Below, one piece after another: positions 12,501 through 23,235 of a DNA stretch of 64,000 nucleotides. Source of the stretch: Podochytrium sp. JEL0797 (Eukaryota > Chytridiomycota > Chytridiomycetes > Chytridiales > Chytriomycetaceae); the NCBI GenBank assembly GCA_027596195.1, contig JADGJG010000042.1, positions 1 through 64,000 on the forward strand. The letters are read 5' to 3'. The stretch's first letter is position 1. Each line of letters starts with the position of its first letter. A program made the translations under genes and the position numbers. Under the pieces are notes generated by a model that had not been told where the DNA came from, did not search any database, and saw only the letters and a program-made list of their open reading frames with translations.

Positions 12501-13519
12501 AGCACAGCACTAGAATTAAGTCCTTCCGAAACCGCTCCAACTGCAACCATAATTGCACTCAACACCGGAGAAACCAGTTCCCCTTTGACGTTCACAAGAT
12601 TCGCCACTGTCGGACTCCTCCCACTCGAAAACGCTTGAATCACAGCCTCACACCCAGTATATGTAATCGAATTGAACGTGATCCCTGAAATATACATGTT
12701 CTCAAGAACAGTACTCCCTCTGAGGAACCAACTCGGCCAGGGGTACAATTTTCCAGGAACAGATCCCGCAAACAACGCGCTATACCTCGCCAAATAAGCC
12801 GGGAAGGTATCCGACGCGTCGCTCGACACAATCACTGTAATCAATTCCTTCGGAAACACGATTCCAGGATTCCTCGATTGAAGCCGAGTGTCGTTCCACC
12901 ACGCAATCTGCCCAGAGAAAATCCCAGCCAACGCGCCGGCATCGAAATTCAAAACCTCACCCCCAATCCCCAACCCAGGCAGATTATACACAACCGCCAG
13001 CGCACCAACGGTCACAGGCAACATAATTGCCCCAGAATGTCGCGGCGACATGGGATTCACGTATCCACTTTGAAACTCAACAGAAGTGACCTCCACTTCA
13101 CTTCCAGCAAACATCACTCCACCGCTAAACAAATCCGCAACACCCTCTCCACTATTTGAAGATTCATACCCCAAATCGACTTGAAACCCCGGCGGAGCCT
13201 GAACTTCCGCTTCAAACAACTTGATCGAATTCCAAAACGTCGTGGAAATCACATTCGACCCGGATCCATTCACCATCACATGTTGAACCACAGTTTGAGC
13301 TTGCAAGTGCGTTTGAACAGACTCATCTACCATCTTATACAAGAGACCAGCCGCGATACAAAGAATCAAAATGGGAGTCAGCGCGGTGATGACTATCTGC
13401 GCGCGAACAGCGAAAGGCATTTCGGTCGGGGTATGGACGCGTTTTTGATAAAGCGCAGTTTGCAACGCTGATTTTGCTATGTCGGATGTAGACGGTGGAG
13501 CACAAGAGGGGACCGACAT
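9586..13519 (-). CDS. PstS-like phosphate-binding domain fused to a polytopic membrane protein (receptor-like)
   Basis: Four exons (13519-12172, 12117-10956, 10898-10546, 10499-9586) encode about 1258 residues. Residues 40-62 form a first membrane helix. A domain of about 350 residues follows that matches bacterial PstS phosphate-binding proteins: NGSGSNVISTTFWNSIK, ESSNSGEGV with FAGSEVEV, a VVYNLPGLG strand, ALAGIFSGQIAWWND, and a SSDASDT ligand loop. Exon 2 then supplies about seven or eight hydrophobic helices. A cytoplasmic-looking tail of about 420 residues, rich in serine and proline, ends the protein. A plausible topology puts the binding domain outside and the tail inside, so the protein may sense phosphate or a related anion. 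It starts a minus-strand block that continues with rhodopsin-like receptors. Function is inference; the fold call is firm. Confidence 0.85.
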
Positions 13520-13682
13520 GATTTGGGACGAAACGGGGGTCCGATCTTCCGAGTGTAAATCTCACAGGGACGTAAATCTATTTCATTTTCTCCTCTTTTC
13601 AGGATTTTGTAAAGCACGAGAGACTTTCTGGCGAAACCCACTTTGATTAACGGATTTTTTTCAATTCTTTTAGTCTATTTAA

Positions 13683-14809
13683 TCATTGAAAACAAAACCT
13701 CAACACTCCCTGTTTCACCCTCTTCACCGCAACAAAATACGCGTCCCGAAACTCGTTTTGAAACAACAGCACAATTAAAGCTGTCCAAAACGGATCCATT
13801 GCAGGAATAACTGTGGTGGCAAATTGAAGATTTTGGTTGTTTTGCACTTGAATCTCGGCATTGGAGTTGAAGATGCACACAAACATGACAATAATGTTGG
13901 GGCAGTAGAAGAGCACGAGGCCGATTCCCATGAGCATACATCGCGTTAGAGCCGATCTGCGTTTTTCCATATCCTTAAATTATCGAAAAATCTGACAAGG
14001 AATGCCTTACCTTTGAAGTCGCGTACTTATCTCCATTGACGACTTGACTGAAACCCCTGAAGGAAGCTCAACTGTAAACTTCCTCGAAAAATCCCTCGCA
14101 ATCACTGCGAAAGAATTCCAATACAACAATGCCACAGTGACGGCAACGAGAGGAAAGTAGGAAAGTCCGAGAACAAATAGCACGGTCTGTATCCTGCTCA
14201 TGTAGCATGCCTTTGTGGGGTATTCAATCGTACAGGGGACCGCGAAGGGTAAATACAACCAGCTGACACCGTCACGCTAATTTTTGGGAAGAGCATATTA
14301 AATCAAACCTCTTGCAAGGAAAAGAACCATACCGACACAGAAAACGAAGCAATGAAGAAGCCAGTGAAGACAAATGCTGATGAAAATATCAAACCAACGC
14401 CTAATCTGCTCAGTGGCTGGCTCCACCGAATCAGCGAGAATCGATCCATCGCCAGCAACAAGTTGGCCGCAAATACCATTGTCAAGACAAGATATGTGAT
14501 TGAAGCCAGCGTATCTCCCACATTCGGAATGTAAATACTAGTAACGGCTCCTGACTCAGATCCGAGCTCGGCACTCTCCACCCACAGCTCGTTCAACGCC
14601 ACAATCAACGAACCACTAACAATCGATGACCCGCAAAGGACAAGTACAGCGCTTCCAATGTGTGATTGCGACCGCCGGACGAGCTTGTCGTAATTCGAAA
14701 TGGTCACGGCCAAGAGACTCAGATTCAACAGGATTCCGAGGACTGAGATTGCAGAGGCCAAGTGGGAGCCAATGTAAAGCAGGTTGTAGGACGTGGTATT
14801 CGTACTCAT
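13683..14809 (-). CDS. Rhodopsin-like seven-helix receptor, copy 1
   Basis: Three exons (14809-14333, 14276-14011, 13956-13683) give 338 residues. Seven hydrophobic helices are visible. Helix 1 carries GILLNLSLLAV. The end of helix 3 has AMDRFSLIRWS, in the place of the class A D/E-R-Y motif. The second outer loop has a cysteine in AVPCT. Helix 7 and helix 8 read MDPFWTALIVLLFQNEFR, the counterpart of NPxxY and the following short helix. The start was chosen because MSTNTTSYNLL aligns with the start of all other copies and holds an N-glycosylation site. Ligand and G protein partner are unknown. Confidence 0.85.
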
Positions 14810-15132
14810 CCGTCTGCTTACTTCTCCCAAATGAATGAATAAAACAAAAGCCACATTTGCAATGACATAAGCCACTTGCAGACACGCACGTATATAATAA
14901 GGCCCAAGAAACAACCGTACCACCAACGCCGCTCCACAGGTCCATAGCAGTCACCTACACTTGTAAACGAACCCGAATTTGATTGTTTGACCCCTATACC
15001 GAGTTCTTTCAAAAAGGTGCGGCAATCATTTTAAGCTTAGAGGCATTTTCTGGTTTAAATGTGTCATGGCCCATGGACAGGGTAAAATAATGGTATTTCG
15101 TGTTCTTCCCACTAATTCTAATTAAATGACTT
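14810..15132. other. Spacer between receptor copies 1 and 2
   Basis: This 323-bp stretch is AT-rich and contains no supported gene. It should hold the 3' end of copy 2 and the promoter of copy 1. The copy 1 frame is open upstream to about 14926, but the extension has no counterpart in the better-aligned copies and is not used. Confidence 0.6.
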
Positions 15133-16266
15133 CTATTTTTTCCAAACCATCGAATCGCAAACTTTAAAAACACGCTCCCTTGTCCTCCTCACTCCTTGCA
15201 CATACGCGTCCCGAAACTCGTTTTGAAACAACAGCACAAGTAAAGCTGTCCAAAACGGATCCATAGCAGGAAGCACTGTGGTGGCAAATTGAACGTTTTG
15301 GTTGTTTTGCACTTGAATCTCGGCGTTGGTGTTGAAGATGCACACAAACATCATGATTATGTTGGGGCAGTAGAAGATAACGAGGCCGATTCCCATGAAC
15401 ATGCATCGCGTAAGTACAGATCTGAAATATTATATTTGTCAGTTCCGCCGGAATTTCCGTGTCACATTCTACCTTTGAAGTCGCGCACTTTTCTCCATCA
15501 TCGAATTAGCGGACATCCCCAACGGCTCCACTAAAAACTCCCTCGCAATCATTCTGAAAGAATTCCAATACAACAACGCCACAGCGATGGCAACGATAGG
15601 AAAGTATGAAAGTCCGATAACAAACAACACTTTCTGTATCCCGTCCATGTAACAGGCGCTCGTGGAAAAATCTTGCGTACAAGGGACGGCGAATGGCAAA
15701 TACAACCAGCTGACACTGTCACTCTAATTTTCAGGGAGAACCACGTCAATTCAAACCTTTTGCGAAAAAGCGAGCCATACCGACACAGAAAATGATGCAA
15801 TAAAGAATGCAGTGAAGACAAACGCGGATGCAAAGGTCAAACCAACGCCCAATCTGCTCAGGGACTTGCTCCATCGAATCAACGAGAATCGATCCATTGC
15901 GAGCAACAAGTTCGCAGCAAATACCAGTGTCAAGACCAGATACGTGACAGAAGCTAGCGTGTCTCCCACATTCGGAATGTAAATACCAGCGACCACTCCG
16001 TTCCCAGATCCGAGCAGGGAACTCTCTACCCACAGCTCGTTCAACGCCACAATCAACGAGCCACTAACAATGGATGAGCCACAAAGAACAAGCACGGCGC
16101 TGCCGATGTGAGATTGCGACCGCCGGACGAGTTTGTCGTAATTCGAAATGGTCACGGCCAAGAGACTCAGATTCAGCAAGATACCGAGGACTGAGATTGC
16201 CGAGGCCAAATGGCAGCCAATGTAAAGTAGATTGTAGGATGTGGCATCCGTCGAGTTGTTGCCCAT
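15133..16266 (-). CDS. Rhodopsin-like seven-helix receptor, copy 2
   Basis: Three exons (16266-15781, 15723-15473, 15421-15133) encode 341 residues with intron positions and phases identical to copy 1 (phase 0 after helix 4, phase 2 before helix 6). The N-terminus has NNST as a glycosylation site. The helix 3 motif is AMDRFSLIRWS and the helix 7 motif MDPFWTALLVLLFQNEFR. Differences from copy 1 concentrate in the outer loops (for example the segment after WVES), which fits diversification of ligand preference, but this is inference from reading, not a measured selection test. Confidence 0.85.
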
Positions 16267-16394
16267 TTGCGTGATTGCAATCGCAAGAGAAGGGAAAAAA
16301 AGCCACCTTTGATGAAACTGAATTTTTGCGGATCAGGCACTCCCGCAAGGCTCAGTAACACACGCATGACGGCCGATGCCGGAACGTTCACCTC

Positions 16395-16560
16395 GTCGTT
16401 TTAAATTCCAATACCGCTTTGAAACACAACAATTTGTATCAGGTCCATCGCAGGTCAGGTTGATTTGTACTTGAATCTCACCTGATTCGAGTTTAAGATG
16501 CAGTCGGGGCGGTAGAAGATGAAAATACCAATTCCTATGAGCTTATATCGCTGAATAGTG
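16395..16560 (-). pseudogene. Decayed receptor exon 3
   Basis: On the minus strand this DNA still aligns with the third exon of the neighbouring receptors: KLIGIGIFIFYRPDCI stands where intact copies have a MGIGLVLFYCPNII segment, followed by a decayed counterpart of NSNAEIQVQ. The plus strand shows the matching TCCATCGCAGG and GGGGCGGTAGAAGATGA blocks. Deletions remove the helix 7 part. It is the remnant of a sixth receptor gene lying between copies 2 and 3. Confidence 0.75.
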
Positions 16561-16619
16561 AGAATGACTTTTCGGATTCTATTCGGAGGAATTTTCTGGT
16601 GCACAGATTCCAATCCCCC

Positions 16620-16742
16620 TCCCCCTTCTCCCTCCCCCTCCATCAAACTCTCCTCATACTCCCCAACACCCTTCTCCAAATTCGCCACCTGCCAACACAG
16701 TGGACACTGAAACATGACACTACTCCCCAACAGCGTCATGAC
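16620..16742 (-). pseudogene. RING-exon fragment copied from the FHA-RING ligase
   Basis: About 120 bp encode LLGSSVMFQCPLCWQVANLE, matching the second half of the RING in the ligase at 2827-4719 almost residue for residue (one change turns CPLCR into CPLCW). Only this piece is present, with no FHA part and no first zinc site, so it cannot act as a RING. It sits directly upstream of the decayed receptor exon, 12 kb from its source. Confidence 0.85.
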
Positions 16743-16790
16743 ACCTCCGCTAGTTGGCCCTCTAAATTTTCTAGTTGACTGCGGTTGATT

Positions 16791-17922
16791 TCAATTACAC
16801 CTCATAGAATGACAAAATCGAAAAGCAAGCTCCTTCACCCTCTTCCATCCTTGCACATACGCGTCTCGAAACTCGTTTTGAAACAGCAGCACACTCAAAG
16901 CTGCCCAAAATGGATCCATCGCAGGAATCACTGTCGTGGCAAACTGAACACTTTGGCTGTTTTGCACTTGAATCTCGGCATTGGAGTTGAAGATGCACAC
17001 AAACATGATAATAATATTGGGGCAGTAGAAGAGAACGAGGCCGATTCCCATGAGCATACATCGCGTGAGTACCGATCTGGAAAATAGTATTTGTCAATTG
17101 TTCTTGTGGTAAATTTTCTACCTCACCTTTGAAGTCGCGTACTTTTCTCCATCATTGACTTTGCAGACACCCCCACAGGTATTTCCACTAAAAACTCCCT
17201 CGCAATCATTCTGAATGAATTCCAATACAACACCGCCACAAAGACAGCAACGATAGGAAAGTAGGAAAGCCCAATAGTGAACAACACAGTCTCTATCCCG
17301 CTCATGTAGCAGGCGCCAGTGACAAAATCTTGCGTGCAAGGGATCGCGAAGGGCAAATTCAACCAGCCGACACCGTCTCGCTAGTTTTTGAGAGGAACCG
17401 TTAAAAATAAACCTTTCGCCAAATAGAGAATCATACCGAAATAGAAAACGAGACAATAAAGAACCCAGTGAATATCATTGCGGATGCAAAGATCAAACCA
17501 ACCCCAAATCTGCTCAGTGTCTTGCTCCACCGAATCAGCGAAAATCGATCCATCGCAAGCAACAAGTTGGCCGCAAACACCAGTGTCAAGACAAGATACA
17601 TAACAGAAGCCAAGGCATCTCCCACAATCGGAATGTAAATAACAGCGACAGCTCCCGTCTGTGATCCGAGCTCGACACTCTCCACCCACAGCTCGTTCAA
17701 TGTCACCATCAATGAGCCACTAACTACGGATGACACACAAAGAACAAGCACGGCGCTGCCGATGTGAGATTGCGACCGCCGGACGAGTTTGTCATAATTC
17801 AAGATGGTCACAGCCAAGAGACTAAGATTCAGCAAGATTCCGAGCACCGAGATGGCCGAGGCCAAGTGGGAGCCAATGTAAAGCAGATTGTAGGATGCGG
17901 CATCTGTCGAGTTACTGCTCAT
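16791..17922 (-). CDS. Rhodopsin-like seven-helix receptor, copy 3
   Basis: Three exons (17922-17437, 17380-17127, 17076-16791) encode 341 residues with the same intron phases as the other copies. The start is MSSNSTDAASYNLL. It keeps AMDRFSLIRWS after helix 3, IPCTQDF in the second outer loop, and MDPFWAALSVLLFQNEFR in helix 7. No defect was found. The gene is flanked upstream by a 281-bp spacer and downstream by the RING fragment. Confidence 0.85.
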
Positions 17923-18204
17923 TTGTGTCTGTCACAGATGAATGAATGAAAAAAGAGCGACATTTATTTTTTGCGCATCTCCGGTGGCATGCACGCGCGC
18001 AAGCGTGTCATTGCCGAGGGCGTTACATTCATTTCTTTAAAACCATCACATCGCTTACGCCTTATAGTTTCCAAACGAGGGTTTACTTCTCCGAAATATT
18101 TTTGTATGGAAAGGTGATATTTAAATCGTCGACTAAATTACAATGGCAAGTCCGTTACCTTATCCACACATTTGCACCCTCTTTCTAATTGAATGCATTT
18201 GATT

Positions 18205-19348
18205 TCAAGTGCACCTCATAGAATTACAAAATCTAAACACACGCTCCTTCACCCTCTTCCATCCTTGCACATACGCGTCTCGAAACTCGTTTTGAAACAT
18301 CAGCACACTCAAAGCTGCCCAAAACGGATCCATCGCAGGAAGCACTAACATCGCAACTTGTACATTTTCGTTGTTTTGCACTTGAAGCTCGGCATTTGAG
18401 TTGAAGATGCACACAAACATGATAATAATGTTCGGGCAGTAGAATATGACGAGGCCCATTCCCATGAGCATGCATCGCGTGAGTGCGTATCTGAAATTTT
18501 TGGGGGCATCAATCTCCGAAACTCTGTCAAATTCTGCCTCACCTTTCAAGTTGCACACCTCTCTCATTCATCTCCTTCATTGACTCGGCGGCCACCCCGA
18601 GAGGTAGTTCCGCCGAAAACTCGCTCGTTATCACAGCGAAACAGTTCCCATACACCACCGCCACAGTGACGGCAACGAGAGGAAAGTAGGAAAGTCCAAA
18701 AACAAATAACACCGTTTGTGCCACGCTTCTATCGCATTCGCCGGTGGCAAAATCGATCGTGCAGGGGACCGCAAAGGGCAAATACAACCAGCTGACACCG
18801 TCTCGCTAATTTCCGGGAGAACCACGTCAATTCAAGCCATTCGTCAAAATAAAGAACAATACCGATACAGAGAACGAGGCAATGAAGAACCCAGTGAATA
18901 TCATCGCGGTTGCAAAGATCGAACCAACACCCAATCTGCTCAGTGGCTTGCTCCACCGAATCAGCGAGAACCGATCCATCGCAAGCAGCAAGTTCGCAGC
19001 AAACACCAACGTCAAGACAAAATACGTGACAGAAGCCAGTGAATCTCCCACAATCGGCTCGTAAATAACAGCCATGGCGCCAGTCTCGGATCCGAGCTCG
19101 GCACTCTCCACCCACAGCTCGTTCAACGCCACAATCAGCGACCCACTAACTATTGATGACCCACAAAGGACGAGTACAGCGCTTCCGATGTGAGATTGTG
19201 ACCGCCGGACGAGCTTGCCATAATTCGAGATTGTCACCGCCAGTAGACTGAGATTCAGCAAGATGCCGAGAACTGCTATTGCAGAAGCAACGTGGCTGGC
19301 AGTTATAATCATGCTGTAGGAAGTAGCATCCGTCGAGTTGTTGCTCAT
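18205..19348 (-). CDS. Rhodopsin-like seven-helix receptor, copy 4
   Basis: Three exons (19348-18863, 18805-18543, 18490-18205) encode 344 residues. It is the most divergent of the intact copies: the first helix begins TSYSMIITASHVAS, the second loop has a GECDRSVAQ stretch, and the segment before helix 6 is three residues longer (ERGVQLER). The core motifs AMDRFSLIRWS and MDPFWAALSVLMFQNEFR are kept. Upstream in-frame sequence is open to 19450 but does not align with the other copies, so the start at 19348 is preferred. Confidence 0.85.
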
Positions 19349-19567
19349 CCTTCTTAGATTATGTAATGAATAAATTAATTTGCGCATTCCGCTGGCGACG
19401 CGCACGCTGGCGTACGCAAGGCTCAGTTTGACATGTGCCGGCACATCCACTTGTCAGTTTTTAAATTCCAATACGCTGTGGTCCAACGCCGCTCCACAAG
19501 TGTGTAAATTGGAATATTTGTATTGGAAGTCAGCGTCACACATTTTCTAGTTGGATATCTTCTATTT

Positions 19568-20704
19568 TTAAAGCACCATTGACCTACAAAATTTAAACAC
19601 CCACAGCTTCACCCCCTTCCATCCTTGCACATACACGTCCCGAAACTCGCTCTGAAACAACAACACAATCAAAGCCGCCCAAAACGGATCCATCGCAGGA
19701 ATCACTGTTGTCGCAAATTGAAGATTTTGGTTGTTTTGCACTTGAATCTCGGCATTGGAGTTGAAGATGCACACAAACATGATAATAATGTTGGGACAGT
19801 AGAAGAGGACGAGGCCGATTCCCATGAACATGCATCGCGAGAGTACCGACCTGAAAATTTTGGGGGAGCACCTCAATTTTCGAAAGTCGGATAAATTTCT
19901 GCCTCACCTTTGCAGCTGGGTACTTTTCGGCATCATCGACTTTGCGGAAACACCCAAAGGAAGTTCCACCAAAAACTCCTTTGCAATTATTCGGAATGAA
20001 TTCCAATACAACAACGCGACAATTGGAAAGTAGGAAAGTAGGAAAGCCCGATAACAAAAAATACAGTCTGTATCCTGCTCATATAGCATGACTTTGTAGC
20101 ATGATTGACTGTACAGGGAACCGCGAAGGGCAAATACAACCAGCTGACACCGTCTCGCTAATTTTCAGGAGGACTACATTGAATCAAACCCTTTCACAAA
20201 GAAACAAAGATGCCATACCGCAACAGAAAACGAGGAAATAAAGAACCCAGTGAAGATCATTGCGGTTGCAAAGATCAAACCAACACCCAATCTATTCAAT
20301 GGCTTGCTCCACCGAATGAGCGAGAATCGATCCACCGCAAGCAACAAGTTCGCTGAAAACACCAGCGTCAAGACCAGATATGTGACAGAAGCCATCGAAT
20401 CGCCCACATTCGGAATATAAATCACAGCCACTGTTCCTGTCTGGGATCCTTGCTCGGCACTCTCCACCCAGAGCTCGTTCAGCGCCACAATCAACAAACC
20501 GCTGATAATAGACGAGCCACAAAGAACAAGTACAGCGCTTCCGATGTGAGATTGCGACCGCCCGACGAGCTTGTCAAAATTCGAGATGGTCACTGCCAAG
20601 AGACTGAGATTCAGCAAGATGCCGAGCACTGATATTGCAGAGGCCACGTGGCAGCCAATGAATAGGAAGTTGTATGATGTAGCGTCCGTCGAGTTGTTGC
20701 TCAT
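19568..20704 (-). pseudogene. Rhodopsin-like receptor, copy 5, frameshifted in helix 5
   Basis: The three exons lie at 20704-20219, 20157-19908 and 19850-19568, with all splice sites conserved, but their total length (1019 bases) is not a multiple of three. The break is in helix 5: the plus strand has GGAAAGTA twice in a row (around 20034-20048) where copy 3 has it once, and about 12 bases next to it are missing. After GLSYFP the reading frame goes out of phase and stops some 15 codons later. Exons 1 and 3 look otherwise healthy, so the loss is recent. A truncated product ending near helix 5 remains possible. Confidence 0.8.
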
Positions 20705-21046
20705 TCGAGTGAATAGTTTAGTGCGTCGGAGATGAATGAATGAGAATATCTAGAAAAATCTGAGAAGTTTCAGAAAAGGAGGAAGTTTCAGAGCAAGTAC
20801 GATTAGAGAGAAAATCCTTCAAGCACGCAAGACCCCGGTCGCTAAATTTCAGAAATCCCAATGTAGATTTCTCTAGAGAGGGAAAACTCAAATCAATTGC
20901 TTTTCCTTTCCTGACCGAAATCAGGTCCAATTTGTGAGAGTGTTCTCAAACGAGCACTTCGGGAATACCAGGTAAAGACCCAACCATATTACGGATTGTC
21001 CGAATTGCATGCGAGGACCTGAAAATATTTTATGTATTTTCTAAAC
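20705..21046. other. Spacer upstream of the receptor array
   Basis: No gene seen in this 342-bp stretch. It must contain the promoter of copy 5 and the 3' region of the first GT90 gene. Several short AGAAATTTC-like stretches are present but no clear element can be named. Confidence 0.5.
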
Positions 21047-22841
21047 TCAACAAGTCTGTTTCGTCCCATCGAAACACATGTTATACAAATCACGATACTC
21101 CAACAATAACAACGCAGAATAACACTGCACCTGCGATATCCTCCCCATCTGCCGCATCAACTCCCTCGCATTGACACTAATCTGCCTCGCCTTCTCATCA
21201 TTCTTGACCAACCACTCCATCCTCTCTTCCAAATCACTATAATCCAACGCAAACGGCACATAATGCACCCAAGGCACCAAATTCACCAAATACCAATCCA
21301 CAAACAACCCATTCCAAAGCACAACACTGTTACTCTCCAAATACAACTGAATCCTCCCACTCCAAGAATTCCCATCCACAACCACCAAATACTTGAACTT
21401 CATCGAAGTCTCCCAATTCACAGACTCCCGCACAGGATACATCCTCTCCAACACCTTCCTCGTCTCATCATCCGTTTGTGGGTACGCATTCAACCCAACA
21501 TCCACAACCACCACCCCTTCCTCTTTCACAACATCCGGAACATCCCCCTTCCCCGCGTCAAACACTCTCCCCGGATTCTGCCTCGCAAACCCCTTCTCCC
21601 AATCCAAAAGCAAAGTACGATGATACATGCTCCACGCATTTCCCGACCGATAACTCCCCCCCGTCGTGCTCCCCCTCCAAAACAACACATTCGCTTTATC
21701 CTCCCATGCAACGTTATCCTTCTTGGTATCCATCGAAATCCCCTGATGATAATGCAACGGCATCAACACGTCAACATAACAATCAATCTTGGCCCCAGAA
21801 ATGACAGGAGCGTCGTAATTCCGTGCATGGAAGGTATCCGGTCTCAAAAAGAATCCATGCACTTCCCTCGCCGTATTCAACCCGCCGGGGAGCAACTTCG
21901 TATCATACGTTTTGCGGAAACACTCGTTGTGATGGAAAATGTCGTTCATGGCGTGGTACTTCAGATTCGTGGGCGGCTGCACTAGGGTCGTTTGGGAAGA
22001 TCCGTTGACGCGGTGATAAATGCGGTTTGCGGGTCCAATATCGGCAGGAATGAGACGGGGCTCGTCGCTCGTGTTGATGACATAAGAGAACTCTTTTCCA
22101 CCCTAAAAATAATTGAGTTAGTACCTTTCGCGTCAGCCGCGAGTGCCAAAAGCAACCTCTCGCAAAAACATACCTCAAACAAAGGCGCAATCACTTCCAA
22201 CACCTCCTTCTTCGAAAACCAATCCGGTCCACCCACAAACTTACCATCCTCGTACGTGAATGGTCTATCTTCCCGAAACGGCTCCAACGTGCGTGGCTCA
22301 ATTCCGCCGCGATCCCTCCACCGCTTCAGATCCTTTTCGAAAATCTGCGAATAAAGCGACATGTTGCCGTTGGCGAAGCATCCGTTCTGGGTTGCAAATG
22401 CGTGCCATTTGACGAAGCCGGGAGGTGGCGGGCGAGAGAACTGTCAAAACAACCAAAGTCAATACGCACTCAAACAGGCGAATGCATCAGCCTTACCTTT
22501 TGCTCAAACTCTTTGGTCGCCTCTTGAAGGGGTGACAACGGAACCACCGGATCCACAATCTTCACCTCCTCCTCAACAACCTCCAATTCCGCAACAGTCC
22601 CATCTTCCTCCGCCTCCTCCTCAGACTCATAGTGGTGTCCAACCGGAGGCACGATAAGATCGATTCTCGAACTATTGCTGTTCTCGCTGGAAGCCAATCG
22701 GGCTGCATCAGGTGTGGCAGTGCTGGTATCAGGGATAGCTTCGACCACGGACGCTGTCGACAAGAGTTCGATGGCACTGCGCGCAATCACAAGCAGGAGG
22801 ATGCACATGACCACAATGTGGATCTTGCGTGGGCGTTGCAT
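21047..22841 (-). CDS. GT90 (CAP10-like) glycosyltransferase, copy 1
   Basis: Three exons (22841-22497, 22440-22174, 22102-21047) encode 555 residues. A single membrane helix near residues 7-25 followed by an acidic stem makes it a type II Golgi-type protein. The catalytic part matches the GT90/CAP10 family: FHHNECFRKTYD, KANVLFWRGSTTGGSY, KYLVVVDGNSWSGRIQLYL and LVPWVHYVPFALDYSDLEE. GT90 enzymes transfer xylose or glucose to proteins or polysaccharides in known fungi and animals; the acceptor here is unknown. ATG at 22841 is chosen; an upstream in-frame ATG at 22883 would add 14 residues. A near-identical paralogue follows in the same orientation. Confidence 0.9.
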
Positions 22842-23235
22842 GGCGAGGACGAGAAAGTGGTTTGTGATGGAAATAAAGAACAAATGCCCAGCGACTGATC
22901 ACGCATTGGAAAAATTTCATCTCGCTCTTTTTAATCAATCAGACAAGCGTTAGCAATATCATTCAGAAAAGACTTGTCCTTAGTGGGATATTCTCCAGAA
23001 ATGCTGTGTTTGGCAGCGGATTTCTTCTCGGCGGGATTCGCTTTGATTTTTATCATTTTATCGCCTGTTTTTAGAAAACATATACGGTCAAAAACACTGC
23101 ACTGAGGGTCCAACGAGGCAGGCTTTTGAGATTAAAGCGAAACTGAGTATCATATTTTCGTGATTCCCTCACCCAACGTTTAAAAACGGCGTCAAAAGTT
23201 CAATCTTAAACAACGATTCATTAATTATTCCAACC
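22842..23235. other. Spacer between GT90 genes
   Basis: This 394-bp stretch has no supported gene. It includes the 5' region of GT90 copy 1 and the 3' region of copy 2. Confidence 0.5.

Noticed and set aside
18539..18567. Extension of receptor copy 4 exon 3 upstream through the intron
   Set aside because: The frame reads through the intron by chance; acceptor and phase conserved in all five copies support splicing at 18490.
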